NCBI GenBank assembly: GCA_032871835.1 | Contig: CM065297.1 | Coordinates: forward strand, 64,281,253 to 64,345,252 | DNA from: Dipteronia dyeriana | Taxonomy: Eukaryota > Streptophyta > Magnoliopsida > Sapindales > Sapindaceae | Reading direction: 5' to 3' | Length of the DNA: 64,000 nt | Part shown: positions 1 through 10,288 of the stretch, piece by piece | Numbering within the stretch: position 1 is the first letter of the stretch | How the letters are laid out: the number at the start of each line of letters is the position of its first letter | Program-made: the position numbers and the translations under genes | The notes under the pieces: model-generated | Database searches by the model: none | Told to the model about the DNA's origin: nothing | The model's input: the letters and a program-made list of their open reading frames with translations, nothing else

Positions 1-904
1 TTTCAACAACAAATTAACATAAATACAATTAAATCCGAGATTCAAGTAAAAAATTTCAAAAAAAAAACTCACATCAAAGCTTGAATACAAAAGCACCCTT
101 GTTGTGGATGAATATTTTTGAGTTTTTCAAAGATGGAGAATATAAATAATTACTAAAATTCGAAATGAAGGAAGAGAAAAAAAAATTGAGAGAAAAGAAT
201 GGGAGAAAACAAAATTGGGTGTTGTGGTGGAGAGAGAGGAGGAAATATGAGGAAAAGAATGGTGGTGTGGTAGAAATAAGAGGAAAAGAATGGATATAGT
301 TGTAAGTAAGGGTATAGTTGTATTTACACATAAAAAAAAGTTAGTTTTATAATTTTTTTAAAAAGAAGTTAGTTATTCACTTGATCCTTCTAAATAGGTT
401 AGTTTTTAATAAAACCATTTTTTTTTATTTTTTTTTAGCATTTTATCCTTTTATCTTTTCTCATCCGAATAAATTTTCTTGAGAAACTACAATTTTAAAA
501 GTAAGAACAATGTTTCAGATAAGAGTTCATTGGTACAAAATTAAACAAGAACAGTAAAGAATCAAACACCATCACATGCTGATGCTCTCACAACAATTTG
601 CTACACAAAAAACTAAACAAAAGAAAATACAATAATATTATATGTTCAAAGAAAATATTTTACAGAAAGATCACAAACCATAACTTGGAATTAATTAAAA
701 ACTCTCCCTGGTCAAAGCAAGGAAGCAAAAACACCAAGCCAGACCAAAATGAAAAGAGAGCTAGCTAAGCTTTTACATATTAACACATCACATTAACTGC
801 ATAATCCTAACAGATACTTAAAGAACTTCTGCAACTGTCAAAAAATCCAGTTCAGAAGCCAATACCGACTATAGAAACCCCCAAAAAAAAAAAAATGTGA
901 ACAG
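1..904. other. 3' flank of the AP2/ERF gene, no second gene seen
   Basis: This AT-rich stretch lies downstream of the minus-strand AP2/ERF gene. About 540-904 is probably its 3' UTR. Positions 150-300 are unusually purine-rich (GA-type) on the plus strand. Open frames here are low-complexity and match no family I know. I see no RNA gene or mobile-element ends. Confidence 0.5.
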
Positions 905-2032
905 TTAAAACACTTTTTTTAAGACTGATAGTTTCCCAATAGCTTCCCAATCAATCTCCACGGAAGGGAATTTCTCCAACTCAAAGTTCTCCATCTCATT
1001 GTCCCACCTTGAATCAGAGAAATCCAGGAAAGATATGTCAGATTCAGGTGAAGAAGAGCCAGCATCAGCATCAGACAAGTCTGGTGATGATGATAATGAT
1101 GAAGAATAGAAGTTGTCCACCTTATTGACTTCACTCTTCAACTTATAGCAGTCATCAAGTTTCAAGCTTGGAGCTTGAAGAGAAACGAAGGGTTTTGTCT
1201 CAACAACATCATCATCATCATCATTAAAGGCCTTTTCAATTTGTTTCTTGTTGTTGTTGTTGTTGTTGTTGTTGGTAGCTAAGCTTTGACAGATTGCTTG
1301 AAGCTTTGCATCCACAGAGGAGTGTAGAGGCTTGTAATCACCAAATTCACTGTGTTTGAGATGTGGGAAATTGAGCCTAGCAAATTCTCCTCTAAGCTTA
1401 TAAGCTGCTTTGTCATAAGCCAAAGCTGCTTCTTCAGCAGTGTCAAAAGTTCCAAGCCAGAGACGTGTTCGGTTCTTTGGGAGCCTAATCTCAGCAACCC
1501 ACTTGCCCCAGTGTCTCTGCCTCACTCCTCTGTAGAGCTTTGTTGGCTTTGGTACTGGTGGAGGAGTGTTCACAGCATGTTTCATTGGGACAGCTTTTGG
1601 GCTGAGATAGTTGTTGTAGTTGTGTCTTTGATTGAAAAGTGAAGATCTTGATGTGGGTAGAGAAGCTAACTGTTGCTGTTGTTGTTGTTGGAAGTGGATC
1701 TGAGATTGGATTTGGAGGATTTGAGACGGTGTGAGTTGGTTTAGACCAATTGAGCCAACTGGGTTCTGCTCAAAACCCATCATCATCAACCCTTGAGAAA
1801 ACATTTGGGTGGTGTTTGATGGGGAGCAAAAATCAGGACACAAAAAGCTTGGAGAGATTGGAGAGTAGTTGTTGTAAGAAGCATAAGCAGAAGAAGAAGA
1901 AGAAGTTGAATTTGGAGAAGCACTTTTCATAAAAGGTTCAAGTGCTTTCATCAACTCTTCACTAAAAGGATCTGAGGAGACGATTTGTTTTGTAGTGCTA
2001 GTGTTGTTATACATATCTATAGCTGCTGCCAT
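905..2032 (-). CDS. RAP2-4: AP2/ERF transcription factor, RAP2.4/WIND1-like (DREB A-6 group)
   Basis: This is a single-exon coding region of 375 residues. The ATG at 2030-2032 is chosen because the frame upstream has no ATG and the protein then begins MAAAIDMY, as RAP2.4-type proteins do. The AP2 DNA-binding domain spans about residues 167-224 and carries [22 protein letters not shown] and the AAYKLRG-type helix. Group-typical blocks flank it: [12 protein letters not shown] (about 101-112), a Ser-Pro-Lys block (about 144-151), [16 protein letters not shown] just after the AP2 domain, and an acidic [11 protein letters not shown] end (about 355-365). Relatives are nuclear regulators binding DRE/GCC-type elements in drought, light, ethylene and wound or regeneration responses; that role is inferred from family. 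Poly-Gln (115-121), poly-Asn (254-261) and poly-Asp (271-275) runs are visible. The frame is unbroken, so the gene looks functional. Confidence 0.93.
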   Translation of the reverse strand: MAAAIDMYNNTSTTKQIVSSDPFSEELMKALEPFMKSASPNSTSSSSSAYASYNNYSPISPSFLCPDFCSPSNTTQMFSQGLMMMGFEQNPVGSIGLNQLTPSQILQIQSQIHFQQQQQQQLASLPTSRSSLFNQRHNYNNYLSPKAVPMKHAVNTPPPVPKPTKLYRGVRQRHWGKWVAEIRLPKNRTRLWLGTFDTAEEAALAYDKAAYKLRGEFARLNFPHLKHSEFGDYKPLHSSVDAKLQAICQSLATNNNNNNNNKKQIEKAFNDDDDDVVETKPFVSLQAPSLKLDDCYKLKSEVNKVDNFYSSSLSSSPDLSDADAGSSSPESDISFLDFSDSRWDNEMENFELEKFPSVEIDWEAIGKLSVLKKVF

Positions 2033-2530
2033 TGACTCTAAAAATTTGATAGAAACTTGAAAATTCAAAACCTGTTTTCTTACCAAAACCAAAGAACACA
2101 GGAGGTGATGGTAGATTTATAGACAACACAAGAAGAAAAACTTGAAAAATAATCAACTTTTGAGGGACACAAAAATCAACCCTCTGATTTGGTCAAAATC
2201 AAAAATTTAATAATAATAAAAAAAAGGAATAACACTGGATCTCTATTCTGGATCACCTGGCTTTCAAAAACAGAACACACCCTTTTTCTGATTTAATTTT
2301 TCCACAACAAAGATTTGAGCTTTCAAAACCAGAGAAGAAAAATCAAAACAAACCCAATAAAAAAGATCACACCTTTGAAAGACAGACGATGACAGAAAGG
2401 GATTCAGAGGAGCGGGGTATGAACAGATTGGGGGGAGGGAAAATGAAAGAAAATTATCAGACGGTTGTTAAAAATTTTCTACCAAACACTCTTTTTTTCT
2501 GGCCTCACTTTAGTGTGTGCTTTTTCACTC
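2033..2530 (-). other. Probable 5' leader of the AP2/ERF gene
   Basis: About 500 bases separate the start codon from the likely transcription start below the TATA box. On the minus strand the sequence is T-rich and ends in a good splice acceptor (a T-run then TAG) just before AGTCAATGGC. A leader intron is therefore possible, with candidate donors near 2260 and 2375. No transcript data were available. Confidence 0.45.
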
Positions 2531-2558
2531 TATGCATTTGTGAGGTCTCGTTGCCTCT

Positions 2559-2566
2559 CTTATATA
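2559..2566 (-). promoter_or_regulatory. TATA box of the AP2/ERF gene
   Basis: The minus strand reads TATATAAG here, about 530 bases upstream of the ATG. It is followed by a CT/GA-rich stretch typical of plant start regions. A start site near 2530 would be expected. Confidence 0.55.
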
Positions 2567-2671
2567 TAACACTTGGAAGGCCATAATTATTATTTTTAAT
2601 TTATTAACTTACCTCTCTCGTCAACTTTAAAGAAACCTTTATTCGATGAGGGCATTCCAATGGGAATCTGC

Positions 2672-2677
2672 CACGTG
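2672..2677. promoter_or_regulatory. G-box (CACGTG) in the AP2/ERF promoter
   Basis: A palindromic CACGTG within CCACGTGTGG lies about 110 bases upstream of the TATA box. A TGACGT as-1/bZIP-type core follows at 2741-2746. Such sites bind bZIP and bHLH factors (ABA, light), which fits known control of RAP2.4-type genes. Function is inferred. Confidence 0.5.
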
Positions 2678-3534
2678 TGGGAGATGACTGGCAGTTGTCG
2701 GTATAAGCAGTGGCTTCACAGGTGTCAGATGGTGATTGGATGACGTTTTGCTATGGTGAAGTGATCAAACTTTTGGAATTTAATGCGGTTTTTGTCCTCT
2801 CTGTTGTTTGGTTGTCAATATTTATCATTAATTTTGTGGGCAGAGATTTCATGTTTTCAGTGGCATGATACCAAGCTAGGGTTTTTGGAAATTTGTGTAA
2901 TTGAACTTGAATTTTGCAAAGTTTTGAATGTCATTCATTCTACACACTCGAAGACTTGAAGCTGTATACAAGTAGAATTGAATGTTAAAAAATAAACTTC
3001 ATATAAATGAAAATATGTCGCAGAATCTTAGAATGACACTAATAAACAATTTGATTGTGAATGAGCAAGTTAGTCTTACATCTTGCTTTAAGCTTTAAAT
3101 AAATATAAGAAAATTTGGGTTTTTTATATTCACTATTTCAATAAAAATAATATAAAAACGATCACTAGTTGAAATATATATTAACCATCCGACGGAGAAA
3201 AAGAAAAGAGGGAGATTATAGTCCATAGCTAAAAAGATGCATCATTCTTATCCATTTATACCAATATAAAGTTTAATTTAAAGCTATTTAGGTCACCATT
3301 ATTATTAAATCTACTCATTATATGAGCTTAATGAGAATTAATTAATTATGTGGATTGTCAGGAGCCGTTATGGAGAAAATGAAGTGGTTTTGAAAGTTGA
3401 AAGTTTGTTGTGACTGGTAAATCAAATAAAAATAATAACAATAATAAATGTCATCCAACAGTAGAGTTTTATTCGTATTACAAGAGAATCCAAACTCATT
3501 CACGCAAACTTCTTAACTACATTGGGAAGGAATT
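2678..3534. other. Distal promoter and intergenic DNA
   Basis: AT-rich sequence between the AP2/ERF promoter and the first transposon cluster. Apart from the TGACGT core at 2741 I see no coding region, RNA gene or repeat ends. Confidence 0.4.
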
Positions 3535-4577
3535 AGGCCATTTCCGATGGTGCTTTAAATATTTCTCTGTTTTCTATATCTAAAATGGATTATTTAACCT
3601 TCATAAATTTATAACTCTAATCATTTTTTATTTTACGATCTTTAAATAATAAAATATTATTATTTTATTTTATAATTAACATTTTAAACTTTTTTTAACA
3701 AAATTATTTTCTTTTAATTATTTAAGACAATAATTTACTCACTTTTATTTAGTGGTGATCACGGTTCGAACCGAAACCAGAGGTGGGAAACTAAACCATA
3801 TTGTTCCCTCCTTTTTATTTTCTTTTTATTTATTTTTTATTCGTTAGAACCAATATTCCAATAAACTTAGTTAACATATCGTTTTATTTTTCTAATATTT
3901 TTTAAATTTATGATTTTAAATTTAATTTTAAAAAAAGAATCAAACCATGAAAACCGGAATCGGAATCGGAACTAGTCCCCTACGGTTCAAGTTTAGGTTC
4001 CTTAAAAAGAACTGGAACCGAACTGTGGACACCATACTTTTAATTTTCAATGTATTTTTTTGTTATATTTTTGTGGTAATATTTTAATTTGAAGATATTA
4101 ATGTTATTATTTTATTTTACTGAATTATTTAAAGTTAATTATCATGATATATGTTAATTACATATAATAATTGATGATTTGGAAACATTTGTTTTAAATT
4201 AAAATGCCTATGATTTATTGATTAATATTAATAATAAAAGGTGTAATAAATAAAAAATTATTAAATTATTGAAATTAGTTAATATTATACTCGGTTGAAA
4301 GATCTCAATAAAATATTTTAAATGGTATCATTTTCATAGTAATTAGATTTACGAGTAAAGAGTTACAATATATTTTTTGATTTTTGTTGAAAATGTAAAA
4401 AAGAAATCAAGGATAAAATGGAAATTAAAAAAGTGAATGGTGGAGATTTGCTCTTTCCGTCTCCAAATTTAGAGAACCAAAATTAAGTCTCTATTTTTTT
4501 TTTTACATGGGAAATTTTGAATTGGAGCTCCCATAATCTCCATTTTAAGTTTTTAGAGACCTATTGGAGATGGTAAG
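3535..4577 (+). mobile_element. Non-autonomous DNA transposon, copy A of an inverted pair
   Basis: The left end (GGCCATTTCCGATGGTGCTT) and the reverse complement of the right end (TACCATCTCCAATAGGTCTC) match, giving terminal inverted repeats. The element is about 1.04 kb, or about 0.76 kb without the nested insertion at 3750-4034. It has no coding capacity. Its left arm (3561-3750) pairs in inverse with 4925-5094 in copy B. The superfamily is not certain. Confidence 0.6.
3750..4034. mobile_element. hAT-type MITE nested in copy A
   Basis: The ends are inverted repeats: left GTGGTGATCACGGTTCG and, from the right, ATGGTGTCCACAGTTCG. Flanks are near-identical (ACTTTTATTT on the left, ACTTTTAATT on the right), consistent with an ~8-bp target duplication as hAT elements make. 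With the insert and one flank removed, the arm of copy A matches its inverse partner near 4930 again. About 285 bp, non-coding. Confidence 0.6.
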
Positions 4578-4587
4578 CTATTGAAGA

Positions 4588-5097
4588 TGGTCATACTATC
4601 TCCAATGAGCCTCTATTTCTCCAAAATAGAGACTCATTTGGCTCCAATGGTTCTCTAAAATGAAGATTTCATTTTGGAGATTTCATTTGGATCTCCAAAT
4701 TTAGAGATCCAAATCTCCATCTCCATTTCACTATTTGAATTAAATATTATTATTGTATCTCTTCTATCTATTTTTCATACTTTTAATTAAACTCAATTAA
4801 TTTAATATAACTTTTAATTTATAAATATAATCACTGTAAAAATTATATAATTAGAAATATTTTTATTGAGAACTTTCAACTGAGTATAATATTGACTATA
4901 ATTAATTATTTTTTAGTATAATAAAAGTGAGTAAGTTATTATCTAAAATAATAAAAAGAAAACAATTTTATTAAAGAAAGTTTGAAAAGTAATAATATTT
5001 TATTATGTAGAGATTGTAAATGGAGAATGATTGGAGTTGTAAATTTATGGAGATGAAATATTCCATTTTAAATCTCTAAAATAGAGAAAATTACAGG
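4588..5097 (-). mobile_element. Copy B of the same element family, opposite orientation
   Basis: From ACTATCTCCAATGAGCC at the left to the CTCTAAAATAGAG end near 5094, this stretch is the approximate reverse complement of copy A with internal deletions. A and B abut near 4582 and make an imperfect palindrome of about 1.5 kb. Non-coding. Confidence 0.55.
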
Positions 5098-5164
5098 TAT
5101 TTGATCTTGACTGGTTTTGATAAACTTTCAAAATGGATCCGGTGTTAGTTCTAGAAAAAAAAAT

Positions 5165-5558
5165 GGGTAAATCGTATTTTAGTCTATGTAGTTTGTCTTA
5201 ATCCACGGTTTTTTAGTATTGTAATTTTTAATCTTTCTGTGGTAGATTCCGTGTGTAAAATGACTCTAATGCCCTTGATGTACGCTGATGCCACTAAAAA
5301 GACCAGTTTACCCTTAATTTAAATTATAATTAAAATGACCATTTAGTATATATTTATTAAATGGAAACTATATTAAAAAAGAAAACAAAAAAAAAAGATG
5401 GATCTCCACCATCCATCTCAAAGATCCATCTCAAAGATGAACAGTGGAGATATTTTTTTTATTTGTTTGTTTATTTAAATTTAAAAACCGAAATTAAAAA
5501 TTAAAAAGAATTTTAAATTAAATTAAATTAAATTAAAAAAATAAGATCACCAGATCTT

Positions 5559-5600
<42 letters not shown>

Positions 5601-6716
5601 TAAATCATACACCAACACACCGATTCAGTTCATCTTCTCCAACACCATCTCACAAAATCACAAATCAATAATCCCTAAAACAAAATCCACAAATCTTATC
5701 CAAAATAATCTAGAGAAATTTGAGATCCAAACACACATTCAACAACAATTCATATATTCCTCAACCAACTCCAATAACAGAAAGAAAAAAAAAATGGAAA
5801 AAAATCAGATTTTTCAAGAATAGAAAATGGAAAGTGGAAGAGAAAATTTGATTCTCTTTCTCCAAACACAAATCTCGTAAACTTTTTTTAACTAGATCCA
5901 ACAACAAAGAACAAAAAGTTTTCATCCTTTTAATAACGTGAAAAAAAAAATCAACAAAACAAATCCAATTAATTCCAAAAAAGAAAGGATTTCTTAAAAA
6001 AAAAATCCGATGGAGATGAAGAACCACTAGATCATTTGTTGACCCGAGTGTCAAGTCATCCATCACCGTCGTGCTAAAGCTTCACCTCTTGCTGAACACC
6101 AAACCCCAGCCATCAACGTCGCCGATCTGTTCGTTGAAAATCGTGAACAAATCGACGGTTTATGGCGAGCAGATTGTGATTTGATGAAGATGAGGTTAAG
6201 TGATCTGCTGAAGATGTTCGCCAAAAGTCTCGATTTATTTTTTCCTGATTTTGGTGGATCTTATGAAGATCACTGATCTAATGATTATGATTTAGTTGTG
6301 TTGGATTATGAATATGAAAGAAGATTGAGAGAGAGAGAGACGAAAAGAGAGGCGGTGAGAATGAGGGAGAGAGAAAGAGATTAAATTAGGGTTTGTTTTT
6401 TTGTAGTTTTTTTTATTGTTTAATTAATTTTTATTATTTGGTTTTATTATTTAATTTAATAATATTTTTTATAATTTATTTATAAATTATAATTATACCC
6501 TTTAGTTATTTAAGATTCTAGAACATATTATGTTATTTTACCGTTTTACCCTCGTTGACCCTCGTTGACTTAATAGAATAAAATTGGACGGTAGGAACTC
6601 GAATATGTATTGTTAGAAAAATGATGGATTACAAATTATAATTCTAAAAAAACTTGGATTAAATATAGATTATGATAAATTATGATAAATTATAGGGACT
6701 ACGATGCAATTTTTCT
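5165..6716. mobile_element. Non-autonomous MULE-like transposon 1
   Basis: The ends are diverged inverted repeats of the type 'GTATTTTAGTCTATGTAGTTT' trimmed to its core TTTAGTC...TAGTTT; the right end read inverted gives CGTAGTCCCTATAATTT. An identical 10-bp flank (nine A then T) at 5155-5164 and 6717-6726 fits the 9-10 bp duplication of Mutator-like elements, though it is low-complexity. The interior has a (TA)n run (5563-5596), a C/A-rich leader-like stretch (5600-5780) and GC-richer sequence (6050-6250), but no transposase. Confidence 0.55.
5563..5596. repeat. (TA)n microsatellite
   Basis: An uninterrupted TA dinucleotide run of about 34 bases inside the MULE-like element. Confidence 0.9.
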
Positions 6717-6726
6717 AAAAAAAAAT

Positions 6727-7028
6727 TAAAAAAATTGACCATTGTTAGATAATGATAACCATGGTTAGGTTTGGCTTTGGGTGCGCAATCATATGATGGA
6801 TGACGACAAAAGTAGGTGAAATTCGGACAATGTATCGTCAATTGCGGCGCTCAGGTTGCTTTTGAAAATAAAATAAAGAGAGAATTTGTAGAGCTGAAAA
6901 AAAGAAAAGAATTCTAGAAGTTCGTGAAGAACTAATTTGGATTCATCACGCAATTCTATGCTCTCTAACCTATAACCCAACCTACTCTCTAGTTAGTCTA
7001 ACCCTAGTTAATATCAAACATTTTAATT
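6727..7028. other. Spacer between two MULE-like elements
   Basis: About 300 bases of unique-looking AT-rich sequence. No convincing gene, RNA or repeat is seen. Confidence 0.4.
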
Positions 7029-8408
7029 TAGGGATATTAAGATTTTAATCCTTCTAGTTTGTGTTAATCTAGGTTTAGTCCACTAGTTTTTTGAATTACT
7101 AACTTTAGTCCCCAAGTTCTCTGACAATATCAATTTCAGTCACTGCCGTCCAATTCCGTCCGTTTTTCGTTGACTTCCGTTAGGTCAACAGGGGCAATAT
7201 GAGAAATTCAACAAAAGCTTCTAGAAGCTTTTCTGGAGTAAAGGTGAAAATGGTATTTCATAATATAAAAATTAAAAAATATATTAAAATAATTAATCTT
7301 AAACATTAAAAAAAGAAATTTAAAAAATTAAAAAGACACAAATGCCCTTAATAAATTTATATAATTACACTTGATAAATTTATATAATTATATATCTACC
7401 CAAATACTCAAAGTAATTAAACAATAACCACAAAACTTTACAAAATAATAAATTGACACCAACTCACCAAACACAACCTTTCATCACATTTCTCCAGACC
7501 ATTCATCTCTCAATCTCTCTCACTCGTTCACCACCACCACCACCACCACCACCACCACCACCATCACCACCACTACAATCACCATCACCACCAGAAACCA
7601 AACCAATTACCTTTTTCTTCTTCTCTTCCACCGCTCTCTTCTTCTCTTTCTCTATTACCGTCGATCTCTTTTTCACTTTCTCAAACTATTGGTGGTTTTG
7701 ATTGATGAGTTTGGATGTTTGGTTTCTGGATGGTTTCGGTATGGGTTTATGGGTGAGGTTTGGTGGCTGTTTATGGGGGGGTTGGTGGTGATTTCTGGGT
7801 GGGAGTGATGGGTGGCTGTGGATTTGATGATGGTTTGGTTTCACGGTTGAAATTGTTGATTTTTTTTTAATTTCTTTTTAGAATCCATGGAAAATGTGCG
7901 TGTAAGAAGCTGGAATGGGTGAAAATGGGCCGAAGAAGGGTCGTCTGTCGTTCCGGGCAGAAAATGGCCAAAAACGACACCGAAAAAGCTGTAGACTAGG
8001 CTGGTTTCATGTCGGGTCAAGAACCGGGTCCGGGTGGAGCATGCGTAGGTTGGTGGGTCAGCTGGCTGAAGAAGACGATATGAAGTCATGCTGATGCAAT
8101 GGGGTGTGCTCAACAATTTTTGGGGTGCGGTCAGTGGCCCAAGTTGGTTTGTTTCATGGTGTAATTGGATATGGGCTGGGGGTCTGAAATTGGATATGGG
8201 CTGGGGTGTGTTTAGCAGACCCAACAACTTACTTCATGAAGGGTATAAGGGTCTTTTCACAGATACCAAGGACAGTATGATCATTTTACCATCTGACTTT
8301 GTTATTTAACGAAAACCGTTACGGAAGGACTAAAATTAGTAATTCAAAAAACTAGTGGACTAAACCCAGATTAACGCTAACTAGTGGATTAAAATCTTAA
8401 TATCCCTA
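7029..8408. mobile_element. Non-autonomous MULE-like transposon 2
   Basis: The ends are highly similar inverted repeats of about 85 bp, both starting AGGGATATTAAGATTTTAAT and sharing TTTAGTCCACTAGTTTTTTG. No clear target duplication is visible. The interior holds a (CAC)n run (7529-7563), a CT-rich leader-like stretch and GC-rich sequence (7860-8270). I find no transposase. The layout parallels the element at 5165-6716. Confidence 0.65.
7529..7563. repeat. (CAC)n trinucleotide repeat
   Basis: About 11-12 CAC units, followed by further interrupted CAC/ATC units to about 7593. The Pro- or His-rich frames here come from the repeat and are not a gene. Confidence 0.85.
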
Positions 8409-8953
8409 TAACTTATAAGGCTATTTTATATTCTTTACCACAAAAGTGAGGTGCACACCATTTCAATTATTCAAGTAGGAGAGGATATGTGTTGTATGGT
8501 TTTGAATAATTTATAAATAGATCTTGTTGATTTTGAAATTATGCCATTATTAACCTCATTTTAATTGTTATTATTAATTAATAATCTCTTCTAAAGTTTA
8601 ATAAACTTTAGGATTTATAGGTAGAGATCACCGATTTCTTCATTTCTTTTTCAATTATTATTAAACTTTTGATTTCTTTTACGATTCTTAAGATTTGTTT
8701 TTTTCTCTCATTTGAATTAATATAGAGACCGAAATGAATCGCTACTAAATTTTATTAAAAAGAAAAATGAAAACTTCATTTATGAGTAGGCAGTCGGGAC
8801 TTGGGACTTGGATTGGACCACAAGAGATCTAAAAATGGAACCAGAATGTAGGGTTAGAATTTAACCATGGTTAGTGGGGGGTTTTGAAGACAAAATACGT
8901 GCAAAGTTGCGTATGAATTAAGCGAAAGCATAATTTTCTTGATGACTCCACTT

Positions 8954-8956
<3 letters not shown>

Positions 8957-8994
<38 letters not shown>
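8957..8994. repeat. (AT)n microsatellite
   Basis: A run of about 19 AT dinucleotides. Confidence 0.9.
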
Positions 8995-8998
<4 letters not shown>

Positions 8999-9015
8999 GC
9001 TGTGGGTCCTACATT

Positions 9016-9044
9016 GACGTGGCTACACGTCGTCTCCTACGTGT
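9016..9044 (+). promoter_or_regulatory. Cluster of three ACGT (ABRE-like) cores
   Basis: GACGTGGC (9016-9023), CACGTC (9026-9031) and ACGTGT (9039-9044) stand about 10-12 bases apart, followed by a CT-rich leader-like stretch at 9090-9120. No gene follows on the plus strand. It may be a displaced promoter piece or chance. Confidence 0.3.
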
Positions 9045-9628
9045 ATATCACTTTGAACTTTGAAGCCACGCAAAGCACCCAATTCTATCACCCTCTCTGC
9101 CTTTCTCTCTCTCTTCCCTCGACGCTCAAAAGAACCTTAAAAATAAATTAAAATTTAATGACTTTTTCTTGGTGTATTGACATTATATAATATAGTGGCT
9201 TTTTTAACTTTTAATTTATTTTTTTAAATACAGCACTCTAAGTCTTTAAACCAAAATTATTGGCGGACTGAATAAACAATCTTACTTTAAACTAATAGTG
9301 AGATCGAATCAAACATATTAATGCCACCTGAATACTATCCCACAATATATAGAAGATTTCTTTTTACATTTGTCTTTTTCATAAATAATACGAGACTCGA
9401 ACTTCATTATTTAATATCAAGAGTGCAATATCACTCAATTTAGAGTTAATGTATCAGTTTGGGACATATAATAGCAACTCCAATTTAAAAGTGATTTGCA
9501 TACCATTAATCGTTGATATACTAACAATATTAAGAGGCTTGTTTCCTACGTGATATAAAAATAGACTTGATAAATAATAATTCAAAATTTTATCTCTAAT
9601 GCTTTTATCTAAATCACAATTTTTTTTA

Positions 9629-9811
9629 AGAGTAATATTAGACGTTCCAATTTTTTTCTTAAATTCTGTCACAAATGATGTGGCACGTGAAGTGTCAACA
9701 TCACATAAGTCAACACGTAATCTCATGATTTATAAGATGCCAATACCTCATGTGCCACATCATTTTGGACATAATTTAGAAAAAAAAAATTAAGAAGTTT
9801 AACATTACTCT
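9629..9811. mobile_element. Small MITE with terminal inverted repeats
   Basis: Left AGAGTAATATTAGAC and the inverted right end AGAGTAATGTTAAAC match. The similarity continues inward as GATGTGGCAC on one side and GTGCCACATC on the other. About 183 bp, flanked by T-runs that hide any target duplication. Confidence 0.65.
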
Positions 9812-10288
9812 TTTTTTAATAATGTATCCATTTTTTTTCCTAATTTTATTTTATTTTATTTTCTTACCAAAAATAGATAAAAAATTAAATTCAATTTTAA
9901 ATACTTGCTGAGTTAACCGAAAAAATAGTTATATAATAGACAGTCTAAAATTAGACAGTCATATTGACAATAAATAATTTTTTTTTACCATGTCAACTTG
10001 AGGTTGAATATGCACAATTACATTAGAGAAATATTTATTTATCCTATGTGGTATCTTTTTTTTTCAGAAATTATTATTATTATGGAGATGTTCTAACTAT
10101 TAAAGAGTAATGTTATTTATCTCTTATAGAGTTATAGTTTCATGTATTTTGATCAAAAGTTACATGATTCTAAAATGTATTAAGTTACATCATTTTTAGA
10201 TATATTAGGTGTATGTAGCTCTTCGAGATTTGAGGGGTCAAAAATTAAATAATACTTTTTGGAGGCGATATTTCAACATTGCCACTGC
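9812..10288. other. AT-rich intergenic DNA
   Basis: I see nothing recognisable here beyond short A/T runs. Confidence 0.4.

Larger units (their letters stand above)
8409..9628. other. Intergenic DNA with an AT run and an orphan promoter-like patch
   Basis: AT-rich sequence with a (AT)n run at 8957-8994 and a cluster of ACGT cores at 9016-9044 (listed separately). No coding region is recognised on either strand. Confidence 0.4.

Noticed and set aside
1279..1932. Other-frame open stretches inside the AP2/ERF gene
   Set aside because: They are shadows of the conserved minus-strand AP2 coding frame.
7453..7701. Proline-rich frame over the CAC repeat
   Set aside because: It is a product of the (CAC)n microsatellite inside a MULE-like element. 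No signal, domain or homologous protein pattern is seen.
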